Shown here: positions 22,185 to 33,900 of the stretch, piece after piece
Layout of the letters: every line of letters starts with the position of its first letter
How positions within the stretch are numbered: the stretch's first letter is position 1
Program-made: the position numbers and the translations under genes
NCBI GenBank assembly: GCA_002633005.1
Contig: NMRA01000357.1
Span: forward strand, 117,032 to 179,031
From: Phoronis australis
Taxonomy: Eukaryota > Phoronida > Phoronidae
Direction: 5' to 3'
DNA: 62,000 nucleotides
Notes under the pieces: generated by a model
What the model saw: only the letters and a program-made list of their open reading frames with translations
Told to the model about the DNA's origin: nothing
The model's database searches: none

Positions 22185-22797
22185 TTAGCCTTGGCACCAA
22201 GCTGTATACTAAATATACAGCTTTGCACCAATATGGGTAAAAAACTGACCAGATAAAATATACAAAATTAGTGCCATTTAATCTTTTGTGTTGCTTTTTG
22301 GTGCCACGAGATATTGCGTCACCTAATGTCCAGTATCTTTTGTCGCCGATTCTTCAATCAGTTGTTGTTGTTTCATGAGGTGTACTCGTCGTAACAAATT
22401 ATTGGAACTGGTTTCACATCTATAAGTTTTTAGAATTTTAATACCAGCAAACTAAATTTCAGAACCAATTTTGCGAAAGCTGTCATCTCCTGAGATAAAA
22501 ATTTAGAAAATGGCACGTCTGCATGACACTACCGTACTGTTTTCAAAACGACAAAATACTTTTCATTGTCACAAAAGGCGGAGAAAATGATGTTTATTAG
22601 ATTGTTTTTCACTTAAACGGCTGTAACAGGCAAGGTGAGTGTCGGTTGACTCTCAGATTTTGCATGCACCCCCGCAGGTCTTTAGCTTTACATATTGATA
22701 CAACTTTCATAATGAGGTGGTATAAAGCAGAACTACCTGGGCTATGTGAAATTTCGAGTCCTGTCGGCGCTGAACACACAATCAGTGGTACCCAAGC
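22185..22797. repeat. Dispersed repeat, copy 1
   Basis: About 610 bp that are matched, in the same order and orientation, by 34817-35925 (for example TTAGCCTTGGC, GCCGATTCTTCAATCA, AACAAATTATTGGA, CACTTAAACGGCTGTAAC, AGATTTTGCATGCACCCC). This copy has only one instance of the segment that is amplified into an array in the other copy. Confidence 0.85.
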
Positions 22798-23750
22798 CTT
22801 TATGCAGCGTAGGTCCAAGCACTAATCTGGAGGCCCTGGCATGGACGCCCAATGTATCATTTGGACGCCCACTGTCAATAGGAACCTTTCAAGTTTGGAC
22901 ACACACATTGTAATGATTACTAGGAAGCCTCTGAAGGCTCACAGTGGGGGCTCTTTTTTAAAGCAGGAAGAAATATACAGTGTATATACGTTTTTGCTAT
23001 TTTGACACTTGATGGACAGCATTGTAAAAGTCTTGGTCTACATTTTTTTTAGTAAAAATGCTCACCATAGAAGGCTGTTTTATAAACTTTGATGTAAAAA
23101 CCTTGATCTATGCATTTTTTGTAAAAAAATCTGTGTGTTTGGGGGTATTGCTGGGGGTGGGGGCAGGCCTTTATCCAGGATTTCGAAAATAGGGTGTCCT
23201 AAATGGGGTTCCCAATATTCCAGGGCGTCCATAATTGTGACGCGTAACCCCCCCCCCACCCCCAGCAGTCCCCCCAAACACACAGATTTTTTTACAAAAA
23301 ATGCATAGACCAAGGTTTTTACATCTAAGTTTACAAAACAGCCTTCTGTAGTGAGCATTTTTAATAAAAAATTGGTGTAGACCAAGACTTTTACAATGCT
23401 ATCAACCAAGTGTGAGCATAGCAACATTGTATATACTTTGTATATACATTGTATATTTCTTCCTGCTTTGAAAAAAGAGCCCCCACTGAGCCTTCAGAGG
23501 CTTCCTAGTAATCATTACAATGTGTGTGTCCAAACTTGAAAGGTTCCTATTGACAATGGGCATCCAAATGATACATTGGGCGTCCTTACCAGAGCGTCCA
23601 TATTAGTGCTAGGGCGTCCATTTGGACGCCCAGGACGTACGCTGCATAAAGGCCTGGGTGGGGGTTACGTGTCGGAATCATGGACGCCCTGGAATATTGG
23701 GAACCCCATTTTGGACACCCTATTTTCAAAATCCTGGATAAAGGCCTGGT
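22790..23750. repeat. Large imperfect palindrome (~370-410 bp arms)
   Basis: The left arm (about 22790-23163) and right arm (about 23250-23660) are reverse complements with small indels. They share the ATGCAGCGTA end, GGACGCCCAATGTATCATTTGG, AATGATTACTAGGAAGCCTC, the GAGCCCCCACTG block and a G-rich/C-rich inner end. The ~86-bp spacer (TATCCAGGATTT ... GGGCGTCCAT) recurs inverted just outside the right arm at about 23660-23745. The order is therefore A-S-A'-S'. Confidence 0.88.
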
Positions 23751-23874
23751 GGTACCTAGCTGTATTTTGACAATAGTCTTCATACAGCTAGTTGGCTGGC
23801 TAAATCATATGGTAGCCCTCCCACCACATCCAGAGGCGTACTTTGGCACCTTAAGTGCTCCTGATCGTCCCAAT

Positions 23875-26265
23875 ATACTGTAGTATTATGCATAGTGTAT
23901 TAGAGAGGATCAGAAGCTAAGGACGCCTGTGTGCCCTCCAATGTCCCAGAAGCTTTTCAACGACTTATACCTCACACTGATACTCATTACACCATCAAAG
24001 TCTAACTAAATACCTTTTGCATATAGTGGGACACCTTAGGAGGCTGTTGGTATTTTTGGCTTTCTCCCAAGAGAGAGAGTGCTATTTATATCTCCAAAGT
24101 CGGCCCAAAGACCCTGAGGTCAAAGAAGACAAGGAATCAAAATCTTTCTCCTCAATGAAAAAATGTCTATGAACTGGCAATCACTGTTTCATTTTTACAT
24201 TTGTCCTTAAATTCAAATCAAACCCCGGCTGTGCACTTCAGTAAGATTACACATGCTTCAGTCTTCTGCATCGATTAATTGAAACAAAACTTTGCATTGC
24301 AAATAACTTCCATTTAGTCCATATTCCAGATGATATTGGCTTTCAGAGGTCTGTTATCAGTCTTGACTGCTAAGTAGAGATGGTGATACTCCCATGGTGC
24401 CTTCATGTGCCGAAATCTTTTCAGCGAATTATGCCTCACACTGATTAAACTGTCAAAGTCACATTGCTATATTAAGTACCTTTTGCGCATGGAGGGACAC
24501 CTGAGGAGGCCATCGATGTCTTTAATTCCTTTCATCTTGAACGAATATTACCATAATCAAACTTTTTGAGCAATACTTTGTCTAGTTTCCCAAATCTGTA
24601 ACTGTCCATTTTTACACTGCATGTGCTAGGGGATATCATATTCCGATTTCCGGTGTATTTATTCGAGTTGGAAGAAATTGGGAACATCAATGGCCTCCTA
24701 AGGCCACATTTTCTTTCTTATTGTCTTATTCCTTTCATCTTTTTCTCGGCTACATTATTCTATTTGTCACCACCAGTTAGTGTTGCTGCTGTTGTGTACG
24801 CTGCTATTCCGACTGGAGAAAGCCGATTAAATGACCTTGGATGTGTGATGTTAAACGGATGATAAATCTGATTTTGGTCCGTTGACAGATATTAGAAACG
24901 TCTTTCCATCAAACTCCCTGAAACAAAATAATACTCTAAAACCCTTGACAACTCTCAAAAGTTTGGGGGAAAATTTTAAACCTCCTTCTTGAACAGGCAA
25001 GCGTGACCTTCGCTTTTTACAAATAGAAAGCAACTGTGGGAAGACCATCCTCCTAGAACTATGATATTCTATTTGTGATAGAGGGAGTATGAGTTTTAGT
25101 TGATAACTGTTTTTTATCTTTCAAGATTGATGCCAATGATACACTAGGAAATGTGCAGAATGAGGATTGGTTGAAATCATCAAAACGGGTTCACTATCAT
25201 TTTCAATTCTTCGGCTTCTTGACGTCGATCAAAGAAGAGAAAATGTAGAGGGAGTATATAAACAGGTTCGGCATGGTAATTTTGAACTGAACAGGATCAT
25301 ACTTTTTCTTGAAGCTACTGTTCAGTTGCTGTACTTTCTAAATGGTTGAAATTGGGACTAATTTTCATGGCCAAACACCTCGATGGCATGACCAGACCAG
25401 TGAAAATGAACCTCACATTGAAAACTAGGTAAATGAATACGTGCTTTCTTACCTCCGTGACAGAGAAGAGTTTTATCGTTGTGAAATCCGGGACTACTTT
25501 ATTGGCATTAATGAAATAGTATGAATTGCGTCATGCTTCTAAGCGAGCATTGAGATGTGCTTGTGGATGAATTCATTCTAATGTGCATTACTACGTAGGC
25601 CAAAAATGCATTGCAGGCCAGCTTTTAAATGACAAAATAAAGGACGGGGGCCAGGTTGATGACTGCCACATCTGTGTTAGTTTCATGACAATATACTAAT
25701 AAGGCTTCACATGAGATTCCACTTGAATGCTTTAAGAAAATTTGTGGAAGTCATGACAATTAATAGAACTTTGAAAAAAATGGTGGCCTCTTTTTTAATC
25801 ACAGCGGTCATAATATTCTGTCTGTTTTTAATCATCATCTGCTTTTGATGTCATATTTACACCACTATAAACCATCATGGGTTAAGTACCTCATTTGGGT
25901 AAAGGCTTACTCTTGAAGTTTAAACTTGGATCCTTTGGTTTATTTATGCACATTCAGCTTAATGTTCACTGAGGGATTTTTTAATTTAAACACTCTGGTC
26001 AAACGAGGTCAACAAATCAGTCACTTTTGAACTGTTTCTTGGATTTTTACAATTCTTCTATAAACACTTACCATTGAATGTATGATGATGTAACGTACAT
26101 TCATTAATTTAAGACATTTTGTTTACGAAATTTTATTGTACGCACACGAAAAGGGGTTACCATGGAGTGAACTTATGAATTATTTTAATGGTTGTGAAGG
26201 TGGAAAGAGAAAAGAAAACTTCAGTGTACCATTTATACATTCAGTTTTGCTTTTTAATCTTTCAG
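23875..26265. other. Intergenic stretch upstream of PRORP
   Basis: Contains two diverged ~150-bp copies of a unit (about 23930-24060 and 24390-24530) sharing CCTCACACTGAT, TACCTTTTGC and GGGACACCT(T/G)AGGAGGC. No coding region was recognised. The last ~200 bp probably hold the PRORP promoter or a 5' UTR intron. Confidence 0.5.
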
Positions 26266-26349
26266 GAAACTCTCTTTGGAATCTTGTCTGTAAAATCTTA
26301 AAGACACGAATGCATCTGTGGTTTGCTGTAGGGACTTGGTTCTGAAACA
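26266..26349 (+). other. PRORP: PRORP 5' UTR part of the coding exon
   Basis: A strong acceptor (TTTTTAATCTTTCAG) ends at 26265, so the transcript may have an upstream non-coding exon spliced here. The 84 bp before the ATG contain no upstream ATG in frame with the coding sequence. This is inference from splice-site shape only. Confidence 0.4.
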
Positions 26350-28023
26350 ATGCTACGAAAAGTCTTGACATCAACAAGACGGAGTAAACCTTCAATAGCT
26401 TGTTTGGATGTGCTGTGGAGATCTTTCATACTGTCAACACATTGTGCTAGTCAACCACTTCAGCGTGAGATTGGTTCCCAGAAAAATGCTGCAATTTCTT
26501 TTAAACGCTTCCTTTCAGCTACCATTTTGAGTGATACTAGTGAAACTGTAAATAAAAGTTCAAATTCGACACAAAAGCCAAGACGTCAAGTTAGAGCTTT
26601 CGAGCATCTATTTGACATTTTCTCTGCCGATTCCGATCGATATTTAGAAGAACAGGAATGGAGTTCTTTTCTGAGTGATTACATATCTCGATTTCCCACC
26701 TATGACAACAGATGGGGTGCTGTAGTAATGAAGGCTTGTGAAACAGTTGGTCATGTGCGTCGTGGGCAGTCGCTATTAAGGTATGTGGAAAACAACAAGG
26801 TTGTATTGACTGTTCCCATATTGTGCAGTTACATATTGTTGCTTTGTAAAAGTACGGAATGCGACAATGAAAGAACCATAGTCGAAATTGTGAAAAAAGT
26901 GCAAGAGATTACGAATGTTTTGGATAATGACTCTAGATTAGCGGTCATTAAAGGTCTTTGTGCGACAGAGGAATGGAAAAAGGCATTGGACTTCCTCGAT
27001 GCGCCAGAAGTGCAACAACAAAGGGCAAATGACTACTCACCTGTCATCCGTGCTGCATGTCGTCATGGTGATTGTGACTCCATTCGGGTACTGTTGAATA
27101 AAATGTCCGAGTTTGACTTGGTACCATCTGAAGAAGTTGTGGAAGAAATCACGAAATTGAACCAGACCAACAAATCACTTCAAGTGGTTCAAGAATTATT
27201 AAATTTGTATGGTCAAAAAGGATGGATTTTCTCCCAGAGAAGTGTGCAGTGTTTAAAGGACTGGTTCGAGAAAAGTCAGAAGTGGCATGGATCGTTCACA
27301 AGGATTACACCTAGAGGGCACTGTTCAGCCTGTCATACAAGTCTAGAGAAGCTGGAAATATCTGAAGATACCTTTGTCCTACTGAAAGAGGATTTTCTTA
27401 AGAAGTCTATACTTGGAAGTGACATCTTTATAAAAACCAAACCTAGTGAGTTGAGAAGATTTGTATCATTCTTAGATAAACAAGGACCCTTTGATATTGT
27501 ATTTGATGCTTTAAATATTGCTTACAAGGGACGTGGTAAACCCAACAAGGCTAAAATGTCCCATCAAGTTTGGAATGTAGTAAATGATTTCGCAAACAGG
27601 AGAAGAATGAAAGTGTTGGTTGTTGGTCGTAAACATGTCAGAAGTTGGCCTGATTTGAAGGAAATACAGAGTGTGGCCAGTGTGTTTCTCACTGATGATA
27701 TTTCCAAGGACGACCCTTTTGCCATCTATGCGGCATTATTCAGTGGAAGAGAGTGCCAGTTGATATCCAGCGACCAAATGCGTGATCACTGCTTCTTATT
27801 AAAGAAAGATCTTCAGCCAGTTTTCAAACTTTGGCAAATGAAAAATCAACTAATTTTCCTCAGCTGGAATACACATCGTGGTTGCACATTCAAACAACCA
27901 CTGTGCTACAAGCCCATTGTGCAAAGATCGACTGACAATAGCTGGCATATTCCATTTGACAATGGCCTGTTGAGGGCAAGTTATGAATCTACAACTACTT
28001 GGTTATGTCTCAGAAATACTTAA
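26350..28023 (+). CDS. PRORP: Mitochondrial RNase P catalytic subunit (PRORP/MRPP3)
   Basis: A 557-residue protein (human 583) that cleaves the 5' leader from mitochondrial pre-tRNAs, working in animals with the TRMT10C/HSD17B10 complex. It has a basic, Ser/Thr-rich N terminus suited to mitochondrial import, helical PPR-like repeats (about residues 85-300), a split zinc site (C325 and C328 in CSAC, H533 in WHIPF, C553 in WLCL), and a NYN metallonuclease domain from about 380 to the end. The four metal-binding aspartates are present: D386 (FDALN), D449 and D450 (TDDISKDD) and D475 (SSDQMRDH). Nothing is missing, so it should be active. The whole coding sequence is one exon, whereas the human gene has several. 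No in-frame stop or frameshift is present, so it is not a decayed copy. Confidence 0.96.
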   Translation: MLRKVLTSTRRSKPSIACLDVLWRSFILSTHCASQPLQREIGSQKNAAISFKRFLSATILSDTSETVNKSSNSTQKPRRQVRAFEHLFDIFSADSDRYLEEQEWSSFLSDYISRFPTYDNRWGAVVMKACETVGHVRRGQSLLRYVENNKVVLTVPILCSYILLLCKSTECDNERTIVEIVKKVQEITNVLDNDSRLAVIKGLCATEEWKKALDFLDAPEVQQQRANDYSPVIRAACRHGDCDSIRVLLNKMSEFDLVPSEEVVEEITKLNQTNKSLQVVQELLNLYGQKGWIFSQRSVQCLKDWFEKSQKWHGSFTRITPRGHCSACHTSLEKLEISEDTFVLLKEDFLKKSILGSDIFIKTKPSELRRFVSFLDKQGPFDIVFDALNIAYKGRGKPNKAKMSHQVWNVVNDFANRRRMKVLVVGRKHVRSWPDLKEIQSVASVFLTDDISKDDPFAIYAALFSGRECQLISSDQMRDHCFLLKKDLQPVFKLWQMKNQLIFLSWNTHRGCTFKQPLCYKPIVQRSTDNSWHIPFDNGLLRASYESTTTWLCLRNT

Positions 28024-28059
28024 ACAAGTTATGTATTTAATTTTAAACATTTATTAGTA

Positions 28060-28065
28060 ATTAAA
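28060..28065 (+). terminator. Possible PRORP polyadenylation signal
   Basis: ATTAAA, the common variant hexamer, 37 bp after the stop codon. No AATAAA is close by. Confidence 0.35.
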
Positions 28066-28523
28066 TGACCAATTTACGTGAGCCTAGCCTCTGGCAATAA
28101 CAATATCTCATTTTTTCCTAAATCAAAGTTCACTTGTGGAACAGGAAGAAGTTGAAACCAGTTTTAGAATGTTACGTGGTTTAAATCAAAATTAATCATT
28201 TTTTTACTGAAGGCAGTTTTAAATGTACTGACTTGGATGTGTAGATGTCATAAAATAACAGTTAGCAATCATTTCATTATCTGTAGCTAGGCTTTGAAAA
28301 TTTATTTTGTGTGCAAAATAAGTGAAGAATACAGAGTGCTTAGGCTGTACAATGCAGGATAATATTCGTCCACACTTTTAAGTGACTCTTAGGGGCATGC
28401 CTATCACTAAATTTAATGTGCAAAGTAATTTGGTGTGGTATGTCATGTGGATGTTGGGATTTTACAGTTGATTTCTGCATTAACACCAATGCAATGAGAC
28501 TTCCATCCTGTTTTGAGAGTTCT

Positions 28524-28770
28524 AACACTTCATTACCCAATAAGGTAATGCACTGCACCCCATATCTGGTGGTCCATAGTTTTAGAACACTTCATTACCC
28601 AGCAGGGTAACACATTGCACTCCATATCTGGTGGTCTATACTTTTATCACCCTTGGTTACACAACAGGGTAATACATGGCACTCCACATCTGTTGTTCCA
28701 TAGCTTTATTACTCTTTGTTTCACCACAGGATAATACATATTATTATTATTATCATTATTATTATTATTA
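28524..28770. repeat. ~68-bp minisatellite plus (ATT)n microsatellite
   Basis: Three to four diverged units share ACTTCATTACCC, AGGGTAA, CATATCTGGTGGTC and CATAGTTTTA. They are followed by a TTATTATTATC-type microsatellite at 28739-28770. Confidence 0.8.
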
Positions 28771-29689
28771 CAGTTCCTTGGCTAGCTTATTTTCATGGAA
28801 TTTGGCAAATAGTTTCGTTTTACAGAAACGACGCCACCTTCTCAATTTGGATGGATTTGTCATCTAATGGCAATTTTTACGATTAACACCCATAGAAGCA
28901 CACCCGTTTGCGGCCATGTCTTCGTGGCCGTGGACGCATTTCAATGTTTCACGCTGCTGTCGTTATTCTAGTTCATGGGTACAGGAAGTCCGATTATTTT
29001 GTTCATGAAAATTAGAATGGAATCACGTGACAAGCCAGACATTGAGAAATCTTGATTGTTCATTAAAATTCCTCGTTCAAAGATGAATTAGTACATGGAT
29101 TTTTATGCTGATAACATTTCTGATAACACCATAGGTAGTTGTTTTTTATCCTTGCGTGGCACTCGTGATAGTCATATCGATCATGGTTTGCTGGGCAGTT
29201 AATCAGTCGAGAATGTTTGTGGTCTATTAACATGCCCCGACATTCTACTAGGTTGGTCGATCATTGCAAGTATTTGACAATCTGAGGTTAGTCCATCATG
29301 CGGATATTATGAATGGCCGTGTGTGCTTGCACAACCAACTGATAAGCGACAGACATGAACATAAAAGATTGATATCAAAGGAGATTTTCCCTCAAGACAA
29401 TGCTGTGCTGTTGATTAAAAATTTAGCAAAACCTGAAGTGGCAAATTATCTTCGTTACTAAGGGTTACGTGTCTCACACAGAACAAAGTATTTGCAGGGC
29501 CTGGGAAGACCCATCGACTTGTTATTGCTTAGGAACAATGCTCAGCAGATAAAATGATCAGCCCAGTCAAGCCAACTTATTGCCAACCTTTTGATCTCGA
29601 GCAGTCGTCAACTTTCAACTCATTCCAAAATCCTTAAATCACGTGTGATCTGAGAAAAGAACAAGGTGAGACCAATTTTACAGCAGGAA

Positions 29690-29845
29690 GAGCCTTATAC
29701 CCAACATCATATTTTTGATAGAAGATAGGTTTTATTGCAAGAATAGCCTTACACTCAACATTGTATTCTTGATATAAGGTAGGTTTTATAGCAAGAGCCT
29801 TACTCCCAGCACTGTATTCTTGATAGAATGTGGGTTTACAACAAC
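29690..29845. repeat. ~53-bp minisatellite (3 units)
   Basis: Three units begin GCCTTA(C/T)AC and contain TTCTTGATA and AGGTTTTAT. They lie just past the CCDC51 stop codon, so they may be in its 3' UTR. On the minus strand one unit supplies an AATAAA (complement of 29730-29735). Confidence 0.75.
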
Positions 29846-30033
29846 AATCTAAATTTCTCTTATAACATGAATACATAGCATGCCTTTGAAAAACAGTCCC
29901 AAGACTTATATAAACACGACCCATTTTGACTTGTGCACGATCACACAATACAAAGGCCCACGACTGCAATTGCACTGATATTCAATATTCTCCAACCGAT
30001 GCGACCCCGTAGAAATATATCTCCTCAGTCTTG

Positions 30034-30915
30034 TCATGTACCCTTAAATAAGTGATAGATTATTGGCAAGGATACAGCAAGAACGCCATACACCATGGTT
30101 ACTGTCACCAGAGAGTTAATCTTCATTTTCCACTCAAGATTCCTTTCCTGTTCATTCAACAGTGTCTCCACCTGGGGCCCCACATACACTACATTGTCTG
30201 TTGGCTGGGTTCCCGCTGCAATCACGTTTTTGATGGCAATCATTTCTTTCATTAATTCCTGGTTTCGGGAATTTATCAACTCCAAAGCATTCTTAGTCTG
30301 TACTTGCACATCATGAGTCCTTGATTCTGAAGAGACACCTTGCCTTGGGTGACCCATCTGTTCTGACACTGAACTATTACTTGCATTCTCATTAGCACCG
30401 GATAATCCAAGGAGACTTTTCAAATCTATGACACAGTTGGCTAGGTTGTCTTGTTGCCTAGAAATTGTGTCCGACAAGCCTGTGACAAGTGATCGTACTT
30501 CTCCACTTCCAGCAGTTGACTCCTTTATCATTCCCCGCAATTCTCTCATCCTCAGGTAATTGTTCAACGTGGTACCAGTAATTCCGATCACTGCGCCAAC
30601 AACGGATCCAATGATGGACCAGTACTTTGTGCGCTCAGTTCTAGTTCGTTCTTTCTCATGACTCTCCCTCACTGCCGCCGAGAGTGATGCAAAGTAATCC
30701 CTCTCGCTCTTCTCCAAAAATGTGATCTCCTGCAGGAGACAGCCCTCCTGTTTTAGAACCTGGTGCTCCTCTGTAAGGAGGGAGAGGTAGCGGTCATCTC
30801 CGCGGTTCACTTTCTCCAGTTCCACACCAATGGTCTTCAGCTGGGCTTGGACGGCCTGTAAGGCATGTTGCTTGTTCCTCCGATTGTCTTGGACATCTAA
30901 GAATCTTTGCTCAGC
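30034..30915 (-). CDS. CCDC51: CCDC51 exon 3: coiled coil and both membrane helices
   Basis: Starts after a CTGTCTGCAG acceptor (minus strand) with AEQRFLDVQ, which continues the coiled coil of exon 2 in phase 0. It contains SAAVRESHEKERTR, both membrane helices and the stop codon. Confidence 0.95.
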   Translation of the reverse strand, partial: AEQRFLDVQDNRRNKQHALQAVQAQLKTIGVELEKVNRGDDRYLSLLTEEHQVLKQEGCLLQEITFLEKSERDYFASLSAAVRESHEKERTRTERTKYWSIIGSVVGAVIGITGTTLNNYLRMRELRGMIKESTAGSGEVRSLVTGLSDTISRQQDNLANCVIDLKSLLGLSGANENASNSSVSEQMGHPRQGVSSESRTHDVQVQTKNALELINSRNQELMKEMIAIKNVIAAGTQPTDNVVYVGPQVETLLNEQERNLEWKMKINSLVTVTMVYGVLAVSLPIIYHLFKGT

Positions 30916-33900
30916 CTGCAGACAGAAATACAGTTACTAAACAAATACTAAAAAGGTGAAAGGCATCACCTGGCGCCATAAGCACTTATTGCCATATCAC
31001 AAATGTACAACAACACACGTTAGAAAGATGTGTAAACTATACAACTTACTAATGCTACCATTACAAAAATCAATTCCATTTTTGTTTACCCTCATCACAA
31101 ACACATGAAATTTGTTTAAAACACTTAATAAATTAATGTGCAGACAAACACCTTCATTAGAGTTTAAAGGTATCAATAATCAGTTTAGATCAACAAATAC
31201 CTTCATTAGAGTTTAAAGTTATCAATAATCAGTTTAGATCAATAAACACTTACTTACTAAAAATATTGACACTTTTATTCCTTTTTTTTGGGGGGGAGCT
31301 GAGGGGCTTGAGAATAGTGCGTTTTGGAGTGCCTTGAAAATGGTGATAATGTGAATAGTTTCTTACATAACACACGTTCACATACATAACGACAAATGAT
31401 CCTTGGGTTAATCCATCATCTGACATGTAGAAAAAATGAGATCTTTTGACCGATGGTCACAGTCAAAGCTATATTGAATCATTCACAGTATTGTTGGCAC
31501 ACCACATTGTAATTGCATGTAAGGACTCCTGGTGTAGATGTCTCGCTAAATGTAGGCATTAAACCGACCACAAAGTGAAAAGCAAAACAACATGCCATCA
31601 AAGATACATCATTCTATGAACCAGCATACAGAATGGAGCAACTCCATAAAATTGCAAAATAAGTTATAAGTTTGCAATAAATTACAGCATTAAATCTATA
31701 GACATGACTAATATTTTGTGCCAGAAGCACTCAACTTCATAACCTGCACAGACTGTTGGAACTGGTTTTCTAAGGCACAAAAGAGTCGATAAGTTATACG
31801 CCAATTAACACTCTTGTTCAATGAAAATAGGTCAATAGGTCATGGAAACTTTCACAATTTCAATAAAATAAACAGGACAACTGCATGTAATAACATGGTA
31901 CTTTGTACATCAACTGACCTCTGATCAGCTTTCAACAAATTTTGTTACACTGCCAGACTGCATACAATTTACAGAAACTTCAGTTTTGTTTACTCCAATC
32001 TGGACACTTGGTAAAAACCGGTCTCACTAACCTCCATACAGTGTGCATTCCAACAAAAAGTGAGCTTCTAAGGTAAAACCATAATTGGAAGAAATATCAC
32101 TGAAGAGATAAAATCCCCATTGTCAACTCAGACCATTGGGGAGCGATCACATACTATGTTGTCAACAAATTTTTACTCCCCCCTCTTTCTGTCCTTATGA
32201 ATCTAATGACGAACTAATTTCAATTTATGATCGTAAGTTGCATTTGCTGCTGTTGTGTTCAGCACTGAAATAGAGTACATTGAATGCCATTTCAACCGAG
32301 GCAGCCCTTTTAGTATGTGCCCACATATTTTTATGTGGGTGCATATGACAGTGTATCTTGTAAATGCCTTGTAGGATATTAATGAGATTTGATTATGTTT
32401 GTCTGTGTTGAAGACGACGACAAATTTCGGGCCAATCTGACTACTAATGCTGTTCTGCCAATTTCCAGAAGGATCAACTAAATTTGCACCACCTGATGTC
32501 CAGTTAAATTTTTCAGCACATTTTTGCCATTAGCCTCTGTATCTGCTAAACAATTCAATGGCTCATTATGAACATGGACAGATTTGTTCCTGCTGAGAAG
32601 ACCACAAACGGCATTTTTTTGTACAGGTGTTAACTGCTCTGGCACCCTTCAGTGGCAATTTTAGTTTTTTGCATCCATAGCTGTATCTCCCAACTCTTCA
32701 GAGGATCTTTTTGAAATCTGGCAGATGTGTTCCTATGGAGATGGCAACAGATGGCGACGAGCTTCAGACCAATCCAACTACACCTATGTTCCCTATGACT
32801 CTTGACAAAGTAGGCCACTTTGGTTGTATAGCAGGACTCAACATTAACACTTCATTACTTCTGGGGACTGTATTTAGTGCATAAAATGACCAGGTGGGAC
32901 AATGACATTTATCAGCCTTGCTTCAAACAATAAACTTACCACTGCAGTGTCCATTTTAGAAAACCAGGGCATGGGTCAATTGATCCAGAAAGCCTAAAAT
33001 ATTTGGTACAGTTTAAAGAAACTGTGAGCATGTAAGTTTTTATGTTGAATTTTGGGGGAACATCTCTGCTGAGTCATATGTCAGTTGTCCCAAAAGATTA
33101 TGCAACCTAAGACTGGCACAGAGTCACAAAAAAAGAGTTTGATCAGCTGTTCTACTACAGCAAGACAAAATCAGATTTAATTGGTACAACCACCAGGTGG
33201 CGCTAGTTGAGGGATTACAGTGTATCACTGAATTTTTTATGTGTCGATGACGGAGATTGCGCTCATGACATTATTCCTGCCCCAAGCCCGCAAATCAAAA
33301 AAGTCGAGACCAACTTGAAGCAGTAAGAGGCTTCAATAAATATTTAGATTTTTAAAGAGAACGCAGTATTACATGCTGATGTTTGTGACTGAAATGACAC
33401 AGTGACCTTGAAATGACACAGAATGTATTCTTCTACCTGAATGACATTGCTTTGAGCCTCCTTTACTTCAGTTAGACCCACAAAGTCTTCATATGTTTGA
33501 AGCCAGTACATAATCTTTCCTCCAGTAACTTTCTGTAAAGACTGGTCCACCTTGGTATTACCAGTCATAGACGACAAGTGCAGAGACTGAAACAGAACGA
33601 ATGACAAAACCGATTAAACCATCTTCTTAAAATCAAAGATGCCAAACACAATTAAGACAAAATGATATCAAAATTCCTATCACGATGGTTGAGTACAAGC
33701 GTAATCCTGTCATGACGGATGTGGAGTATCAAGAAGGGCCGGTTTTGACAGATAATGACCCATCGTGATGGGAAATACCATACTCGTCCGGGTTACCGCC
33801 CATGCTCAACTTACCGCCGTTTTTTTAGATTCCCAATTTACGCGCCCTGTCCATCTTGTCAATATTGGAGTGTGTGACGGGATCCCAGACAGAGGAGAAA

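Larger units (their letters stand above)
28066..30033. other. Region between convergent PRORP and CCDC51
   Basis: No gene recognised. It holds minisatellites at 28524-28740 and 29690-29845, an ATT microsatellite near 28740 and a CTAGTGGC-family scrap near 28850. Confidence 0.5.
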
